Shown here: positions 44,396 through 53,200 of the stretch, one piece after another
Layout: every line of letters starts with the position of its first letter
Numbering within the stretch: the first letter of the stretch is position 1
Origin: Dallia pectoralis
Taxonomy: Eukaryota > Chordata > Actinopteri > Esociformes > Umbridae
DNA: 64,000 bases
Assembly: GCA_029465975.1 (NCBI GenBank)
Contig: CM055741.1
Coordinates: 10,294,479-10,358,478 of the forward strand
Direction: 5' to 3'
Notes under the pieces: model-generated
Databases searched by the model: none
What the model was told of the DNA's origin: nothing
The model's input: only the letters and a program-made list of their open reading frames with translations
Made by a program: the position numbers and the translations under genes

Positions 44396-45754
44396 GTAAA
44401 TGGGAGAGCTGCAGGGCTACTTTTAGACTATTTTTGCTTTATCTATGACCTACCGTGACCGGTGGAGAGATGTACGGTCCTGATAGCCAGGGCAAACAGC
44501 GAATAGTTCCACACACCCGCGTCTGGCTTCAATATCAATGCTGCACCCCATCCACCCTAACCCCCCCCACACACACACACACACACACACAAGCACACAC
44601 ACACACCTGCTCCTGTGTTTTCTTCAGTAATGCCGCATGTGAATCCTGGGCGAATGTTCAGTGTTCAAGGATTACAAGGTTTGACCAAATAAGCCTAGCC
44701 ACAGGTGACATTTCTCTCATCTCTGTTGCGTCGTTTCACGGGAGGAGGCCCGGTGATGGTTCTAAGGGTTCTGACGGTCACGCGTTTACCCAAGCTGCTC
44801 GTGTTCGTGCGATGCGGCTGGCGTCGTGCGCTAGTTAATCGCCCGTTGGTTGGTTGAATGAATGGTGTCCTTGTCCGTCGGAGCGCCAGATACTCAACCA
44901 GCTCCGGCACAGCCTCAGGGTATGGTAGAGCCCGGCTATAGCACCCGCCATGAGCTAGGCACATGGGCTCCAATCGAGACTCGATAGACAGTGTGGAGTT
45001 GATGATATTCTACCCTATAGTCAGGGCGAGGGACGGGCTCCTCTAGTACCCAATTGGGCGCTTTAGCATTCAGACGCGGAGGATGGCAGTCGTGTTCCCC
45101 GCTGTCTCTCCCGTCTTATATTCTGCCGGTCAGGAACCCGGTCTGTTGGTCACAAAGACGCTGAGCCGGGATCTGTCTGCCTCCATGTTAAGACTCGCAC
45201 GCTAACGGAGCTTCTATACAGAACGCAGGCTGCCGCTGTAGACATAGAATTACTAGATTGGTAGTCCATTAAAAGTGCAGTCTCTCAAGGGTTGTGGGCA
45301 GCAGTTCTCAGCTGTTCTATAAAATCTGTATCCACAGGCAGCATATAAGAATAGAGGGATTTCAATGAGCGTGGGCTGATTGTTGTGATCTAAGTGGCTT
45401 TTCCATTTGTTGTAATTGTACTTCTCTACTGCTGGCAGGCTGCTCTAGGAACAGGAGATGACAGAATATGTTTGAGGTTAAACAGTAGCAGCTGGACCTC
45501 TGCTTCTGGGTCATCCATGGACTAATGGTTCTGCTTTTCTAGTGGTTTTGTGATTAGTAGTGTGCAGTGCAGTCGGTTCTTGGCATCAGTACACGAGAGG
45601 AGAGAGGACTGCGAGAGCACAAAGCCCTACCCATAAGGCACAGCCTCACACTGGGCAGTCGAATGTGGCACGTTGTAGGCCACACACACACTCATAAACA
45701 CACACACACACTCATAAACACACACACACTCATAAACACACACACAGGGTAATA
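44396..45754. other. Gene-free stretch with CA repeats
   Basis: CA microsatellites lie at about 44569-44605 and 45680-45747 (CACACACACTCATAAA repeats). No exon is recognised. Confidence 0.5.
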
Positions 45755-46015
45755 TTTATTCCACATGTGAGTGGGACCACCAAGGGAAAGAAAAAGTCGC
45801 CAACAAATTCTCAGCATATGTGGGAACACCTTTGAGACTGTTTGAAGAGTATTCCAGGTGACTACCCCATGAAGAGGTTGAGAGAATGCCAAGAGTGTGC
45901 AAAGCTGCTATCAAGGCAAAGGGACGCTACTTTAAAGAATCTAAAAATATCATGGATTTTGTAACACTTTTTAGGGGTTTCCACGTGATTCAATTTGTGT
46001 TGTTTCATATTTTTC
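45755..46015 (+). mobile_element. Tc1/mariner 3' fragment
   Basis: The sequence TGCCAAGAGTGTGCAAAGCT followed by ATCAAGGCAAAGGG, with a transposase-end peptide VCKAAIKAKGRYFKES, is characteristic of the C-terminal end and right flank of a salmonid-type Tc1 element. It is interrupted by stops and has lost its terminal repeat. The stretch to 46830 shows nothing else recognisable. Confidence 0.65.
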
Positions 46016-47028
46016 AATATTTTAGTTATAAAATAAATACGCCTTTGACCTGCACAGTGTTCAAATTGTCAACGGATTTACATGACAAAACAAACAAGCA
46101 GGTAATGTTAAACTTTCTCCGGCAAACTTCCCGGAATATCGTTTTGTGTGAAACATGACCTATCGTTCTTGACACATTTCATTTTTGTAACCTCATCAAT
46201 TATGGCTCCAATCCAGGCACCGTTAATGTTCATTCTGTCTCCACCATTGCCTTGCAATTCACGGCGGCAGTTGACGTAAAATCACTGTAATGCACGTCTA
46301 GCTAATGTGGTTGCTTTGTTTGAGTGATTGAATAGCAAACGACGAGGTTGAGCTCTCTGGTGACGGCGCCTGTGATGACTATGTGTCCTTCGAACGACAG
46401 ATGAGATCATGTTCCGTTATGTTCTTAAAATCCTATCGGGTTATCGTGGGGGGTGAGTACATGCTAACTGTAAGTGAACGGTGAGGCCAGGAACGCAGTG
46501 ACTGCGTGTCCGTTCGACATGGGGTTGCATCATTCATGGTGACTCACACGAGGTACTGGAGAGCTTTCTTGTGATTCACTGGGGATGGTCTTTAATCAAT
46601 TGACTTACATGGGCTATGATTGATGTCAGCCGGCGTTTAGCGTATTGATCATTCAGTTAGACCTAATCAACTTTGTTTTGCCTGCGGGCTTGACAATGTC
46701 ATCTGGTGCCGCCCTGTATGACAATGCTAAACAATGTCTCGGGGCATTTGCATAACTATATAACATAAGTGTCAATCGTTACATCACACAACCAGTTAGT
46801 AGTTGAACTCTTAAGCTTTTGTTTCTCCAGACCCTATATATATTCCCCAGAACCCCTCTTAATTCGTATGTCCTCTCGAAAATCAAGGATCGAGGAATCC
46901 TGATACCGCTGGCTCCAGGCTCTGGTGTAGCCCTTCCAGGTGACCCTACTAAGGGCAAACAGGCGAGGGGACTCGGTCACAGCCTCCCCTGCCCCCAGAG
47001 TGCACCCGACAGGGCCACGACCGCCTCT

Positions 47029-47264
47029 ATGTCCACCCCCAGCGGCAGCCCAGAGAGGGAGGGCTCCACAGGAGGAGCCGGCCAGCTGGAGTGCCCCCCC
47101 TACTCTCCACTCGGCACGGATCACTCGCTGGGCAGCCCCCTGCTCAGTCCGGACTCGTCTTGCCAGGACACGATGCTCTCGGCCACCGCCACGTCACCCG
47201 CCGACTCGGAGAGCCTGAGTCCAGACGAGCTGGAGCTCCTGGCTAAGCTGGAGGAGCAGAACAG
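47029..47264 (+). CDS. evi5l: evi5l exon 1 (first seen coding exon)
   Basis: Encodes MSTPSGSPEREGSTGG through SPDSSCQDTM and SPADSESLSPDELELLAKLE, donor ACAG|GTGAGG, phase 2. SPDSS...SLSPDELELLAKLEEQNR is the EVI5L signature. The frame stays open upstream to an acceptor (TTGTTTCTCCAG, ending 46830), so the exon may begin there and the true start could be further 5'. A second acceptor-like CCTGCCCCCAG ends at 46997. Confidence 0.85.
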
Positions 47265-50200
47265 GTGAGGAACGGATGAGATGCACGTTGTAACAAATGT
47301 GACTGTCGGGGGCTGGTTTTCGGAGGCTGCATGCAAGATCACTGGTGTGTGAGGATTTTATTTGTCAGCTGTCGGGAGAAAAATATGATTACAATAAATA
47401 AAGGCTGTGTGCCTGGTGTGATGTACTCTATACATAATGACTTTTTTTACTTCCGGAAACAACAGCCCCTAAAGGCATTGTGGGTAGTGAGGGATTTCTT
47501 GTAGATGCATATAATGCAGTGTTACGAGAGGCTCTGGGAATTCCTATCAATACAGCACACCAACCTGTTGCTATTGGTTTTAAAACGTAATTAGGACAGA
47601 GAACTGGATTACTGAGGACCTTACAAAACCTTAGCCACTCTGTCGCAGACAGAACGTTGAGTGGAGATTTCAACCTAGTATTGATTCAACCCTGACACCC
47701 GTTTTGTTTATGTTGAAGGAATCCACTTGTAAACTCACAGGTAAATTAATTTGAGCTGAATAAAAGACAACTGTAATGAAGCTTCCAGTTCAGCAGGGGG
47801 CAGCAGTGGTTAGCTTCTTCCTGGGGTGGGTAGCTGAAAATAATTATTCTTCAAAAGCTTATAGTTTACCTACGTGTCCATGTAAGGGGTTTATGTTTCC
47901 CGCACTGATTAAAAATAATAGTATTTTTACCAATGTATCATTTTGTTACATTGCTGTCAACACTTGACTTGTCCATAGACTTTTAATCAGTAGGCCCTTG
48001 TGCGTAAAGAGACCAATGTGCCAAATTGTGCATTTTAAATCTCGTTGCATATTCCCGGTAACACTGATTTTTATGAGGACCAGATAAAGTAACAAACATA
48101 TGATGAACACATTAACAGTTCCAAACCCTCAGCAGACCTTTGACCTCTCGACCTCCCTCTCTCCTCGGCAGACTTCTGGAGGCGGACTCCAAGTCGATGC
48201 GCTCGATGAGTGGCTCACGGCGGAACAGCGGCTCGTCCCTGGTGTCCAGCTCGTCCGCGTCGTCCAACCTGTCCCACCTGGAGGAGGACACCTGGATCCT
48301 GTGGGGGCGGATTGTCAACGAGTGGGTCGAGTGGAGACGCAAAAAGGACAAGCTACTCAAGGTTGAGAATGGATGATTTGGGAGAGGGGGGATAGGAGGA
48401 AGTGGATGAGTAGGGAGGGAGGGGTGAATGGGTGATTGGGGAGAGAGGGGATAGGAGGAAGTGGATGAGCAGGAAGGGAGGGGTGAATGGGTGATTGGGG
48501 AGAGAGGGGATAGGAGGAAGTGGATGAGCAGGGAGGGAGGGGTGAATGGATGATTGGGGAGAGAGGGGATAGGAGGAAGTGGATGAGTAGGGAGGGAGGG
48601 GTGAATGGATGATTGGGGAGAGGGGGGATAGGAGGAAGTGGATGAGCAGGGAGGGAGGGGTGAATGGATGATTGGGGAGAGGGGGGATAGGAGGAAGTGG
48701 ATGAGTAGGGAGGGAGGGGTGAATGGATGATTGGGGAGAGAGGGGATAGGAGGAAGTGGATGAGTAGGGAGGGAGGGGTGAATGGATGATTGGGGAGAGG
48801 GGGGATAGGAGGAAGTGGATGAGTAGGGAGGGAGGGGTGAATGGATGATTGGGGAGAGGGGGGATAGGAGGAAGTGGATGAGTAGGGAGGGAGGGGTGAA
48901 TGGATGATTGGGGAGAGGGGGGATAGGAGGAAGTGGATGAGTAGGGAGGGAGGGGTGAATGGATGATTGGGGAGAAGGGGGATAGGAGGAAGTGGATGAG
49001 TAGGAGGGAGGGGTGAATGGATGATTGGGGAGAGGGGGATAGGAGGAAGTGGATGAGTAGGGAGGGAGGGGTGAATGGATGATTGGGGAGAGGGGGATAG
49101 GAGGAAGTGGATGAGTAGGGAGGGAGGGGTGAATGGATGATTGGGGAGAGAGGGGATAGGAGGAAGTGGATGAGTAGGGAGGGAGGGGTGAATGGATGAT
49201 TGGGGAGAGGGGGATAGGAGGAAGTGGATGAGTAGGGAGGGAGGGGTGAATGGATGATTGGGGAGAGGGGGATAGGAGGAAGTGGATGAGTAGGGAGGGA
49301 GGGGTGAATGGATGATTGGGGAGAGGGGGATAGGAGGAAGTGGATGAGTAGGGAGGAGGGGTGAATGGATGATTGGGGAGAGGGGGGATAGGAGGAAGTG
49401 GATGAGTAGGGAGGGAGGGGTGAATGGATGATTGGGGAGAGGGGGGATAGGAGGAAGTGGATGAGTAGGGAGGGAGGGGTGAATGGATGATTGGGGAGAG
49501 GGGGGATAGGAGGAAGTGGATGAGTAGGGAGGGAGGGGTGAATGGATGATTGGGGAGAGAGGGGATAGGAGGAAGTGGATGAGTAGGGAGGGAGGGGTGA
49601 ATGGATGATTGGGGAGAGGGGGGATAGGAGGAAGTGGATGAGTAGGGAGGGAGGGGTGAATGGGAAAGAAGCTAATGGATGATTGATAGACTGGACAGGC
49701 CAAAGAGGGTGTATGTGGAGTTAAAAGGGGGAAGATAGATGAGTTGGAGAGCACCTTTGAGGGAAAGAGAGTGATGAGCGAGAGAAAGCAGATGGGGGAG
49801 AGGGGGAGGAAGGACAAACCAAGAGAAAGTGCAGTTGGAGGGCCTATAAAACTGGAGTGAGGAGCGAGAGATTCTGAGAATGTACACATAATGCCGTGGT
49901 TTAGTTGTGCGGAAAACTGTAAATGGGGTTAATAAACAAAAGTTCCTCTCTCCAGGAGTTGATCAGGAAGGGAATCCCGCATCACTTCCGGGCGATCGTC
50001 TGGCAGCTGCTGGGCAACGCCACAGACATGCCGGTGAAGAACCAGTACTCGGAGCTGCTCAAGATGTCCTCGCCCTGCGAGAAGCTCATCCGCCGGGACA
50101 TAGCCCGGACCTACCCCGAACACGAGTTCTTCAAGGGCCAGGACAGCCTGGGGCAAGAGGTGCTTTTCAACGTCATGAAGGTGAGGACCGCGCGACCTCC

Positions 50201-53200
50201 GACCTCGACCCGTAGTCGTTTTCTTCTGCCTCGCTAGGCTTTCCGTCTTCGGTTTCGCACGGGCAAACGGGGTAGATGTGTTGTGTTTCCGCAGGCGTAT
50301 TCTCTGGTGGACCGGGAGGTGGGATACTGCCAGGGTAGTGCCTTCATCGTGGGTTTGCTGCTCATGCAGGTAAACATCGCTTGAGCCCTCAAGACGGCCC
50401 TCATTTATCCTCCCACTCTGGCTTGCTCTAAATACTGTACAGACCCTCTTTCCTGTTTTGTTAGTTATAACAGAATGAAGGAGTCGCCTCTGATTAATCA
50501 CCTGGTTAGGGTGAACCGTCAACTGTAACACACATACACCTACATGTGTGACCCCGTCTTTCCTGTGGCCCCATAGATGCCAGAGGAAGAGGCGTTCTGT
50601 GTGTTTGTGCGTCTGATGCAGGAGTATCGTCTGAGGGAGCTGTTCAAGCCAACCATGGCTGAGTTGGGCCTCTGTATCTACCAGTTTGAGTATCTGCTGC
50701 AGGTAACTCACTTTGTGATGTTGGGTGACCTACTATGCATTAAAAAGAAAACATTATGTGTTCGGATTTGCCTAGTATTGGTGGTGGTTCGTAAAGACAC
50801 ATCTTGACTTTTAATTGGTAGTTTTTCAGACATTTTTTGCTAAAAAAATACATCCGGACGGATTCGAACCCATGCTGTAGTAGTACCTGTACACCGATAA
50901 CGGTGGCTTAGACTAATTGACCACCCTGGGTTATTTGGTTGTAGGTTTCCAGCTGTGCTTTAACAGAGGGCAGATTTTTTGGGGATGCTTATATATAAAA
51001 TGTTAAGGCAGAAAATATGAAGACGATTTCACTAGTGAGCAATTCTTGTCTGAAAGCTGTGCAACCAAGCACTCGTGTTTGGGTATTTATCTTTTTTTCT
51101 CCGTAGTAAGTTTATAATAAATGTAATTTGTTAGACAAATTAGCAAATCCCAGAGAAAGGAAACGAAAGCATTATTTTAAATCAATTTGTTTTTGAAAAA
51201 GAAGATACAGAGAATTATTCTAGGAAAGTGTTACTGTGTGTCTATATTTGACCAAGGCTAACCTCTGCCAGATAGACTGAATAAGCAAATGTCATGTTAT
51301 GACAGAGTTGACCACTAAGGGGCAGCAAATCAGGTAATCCGGCTCATGCTTGTTCTGGGTGAAGTCTTTAACATTTACTCCTTAACCCAGGGGTGTCCAA
51401 AGTCCGGCCCGCGGGCCAACTGCGGCCCGCGGCCCAGTTTTTATTGGCCCGCAGCAAATTCTGAAAATATATTTGAATATGGCCCGCACAAGAAGATTGA
51501 GCTCAACTCTGTTGCACTTCTCAGTTTCAACACTAGTTGGAGCCAGCCATGGAAACGGTGCTTCTCCACTAAACAAAATTAAGCAAACACAAAAACTTTT
51601 ACTGCGAGTCACCAGAAATGGCAGCACCAAAGAAACGCAAAATAGCAAGTGAGTGTAGAAGATTTCAAACACAGTGGGAAAATGAATATTTCTTCAAAGA
51701 AATCAACGTAAAGTGTATCTGTTTGATTTGCAATGAAGATGTTGCTGTGATGAAAGAGTATAATGTCCGTCAGCACTATGAGACCCAACATCAGAGCTAC
51801 ACATCAGTACACCAGTGCCGAACGAACGCAGAAAGTCAAGCAAATGGCAGCTAGCCTGCAAGCTCAACAACAGGTGTTTTTCGTGCTAACAAAATAAAGG
51901 AAAACGCCACAACAGCAAGCTATAAGGTCGCTAAACGTATGGCCCAGCACGGCAAACCGTTCTCAGACGGTGATTTCATAAAGCAGTGCCTCAAAGTCAC
52001 AGCAATAATGTGCCCGGAAAAAGTTCCGGATTTCAACAACGTGAGCTTATCCAGAAATACAGTGGTGCGGAGAATCGAGGACTTGTTGTCAGCTAACTGG
52101 AAACTGAGAAGCTGAGAGACCAAGCTAGTGCTTTTGATTTGTACTCGATAGCATGCGATTGGTTATGGATAGGGTTAGCGATAAGAGCACAGATGCCACA
52201 GACACCGCGCAGCTGTTAATGTTTTGCGGGGAGTAGATGGTCATTTTTGCTGTACGGAGGAGCTGCATGATATGATGAGCCTAAAAGGCACAACGACGGG
52301 AAGAGATATTTTTGAAGCTGTGTCGGAGGCAGTTGGAAAGATGGGGCTTAAATGGGACAAACTCTGTGGAGAAACAACGGATGGAGCTCCGGCCATGACG
52401 GGCGTAAAAACTGTCAACATAATTCGAGCTAGAGGACAGCACAGTTCTTCACATTATAGGTGAGTTAGAAATACACACAGTATTCATGTGTTAATATGTC
52501 ACCTCTAGTGTGCGGCCCGGCCCTTTGTTTATTTTTCTGTATTTGGCCCTCACTAAAAAAACTTTGGACACCCCTGCCTTAACCACTTTAAACCACTGGG
52601 TTCATGTAGCCGAACTAAACCCTGATTAACTCCTATCTATCTCCTCTTTTCTCTCCTATACTTTTGCCTCCTTAATTTACCCCTTTTCCCGAACGCTACA
52701 GGAACAACTGCCGGAGTTGAACGTCCACTTCCGCTCTCAAAGTTTCCACACATCCATGTACGCCTCTTCCTGGTTCCTCACGCTCTTCCTCACCTTCCTC
52801 CCCATGCCGGTCGCCACGCGCATCTTCGACATCTTTATGTACGAGGTGAGACCACACAGTGTGACTGTGAACATGGGAGGTCTCTCTCCGATGTGTCTGT
52901 GAGAAAAGTGTCGTGTGAACGCACGGGGCACTTTGAAAAGCAACGACGCCTTGTTTCCTCATTATGTTTTCACCTTCACACCTTGTTCTCATTGAGATGA
53001 AAGCCGGGAATAATGTCAGCACTCCTGGTTTTCCCTCTCCTCAGGGCTTGGAGATCATATTCCGTGTAGGCATGGCCATCCTTCAGTACAACCAGACGGA
53101 CCTCATCCAGCTGGACATGGAGGGCATGTCCCAGGTAGCACCCGACGTCTGCTCCGAACTAGTGCACACTACTGGCGATATGCAACCCGGGGTCCATTTG

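Noticed and set aside
43893..44838. Several 100-139 codon frames around 44 kb on both strands
   Set aside because: Mostly low-complexity CA/GT-derived sequence. Only the 138-nt splice-bordered segment at 44258 was kept as a candidate.
48357..49889. 510-codon minus-strand open frame, Pro/Ser/His-rich
   Set aside because: It is the translation of the 59-bp evi5l intron minisatellite, in which each unit shifts register. It has no family match and lies antisense in an intron.
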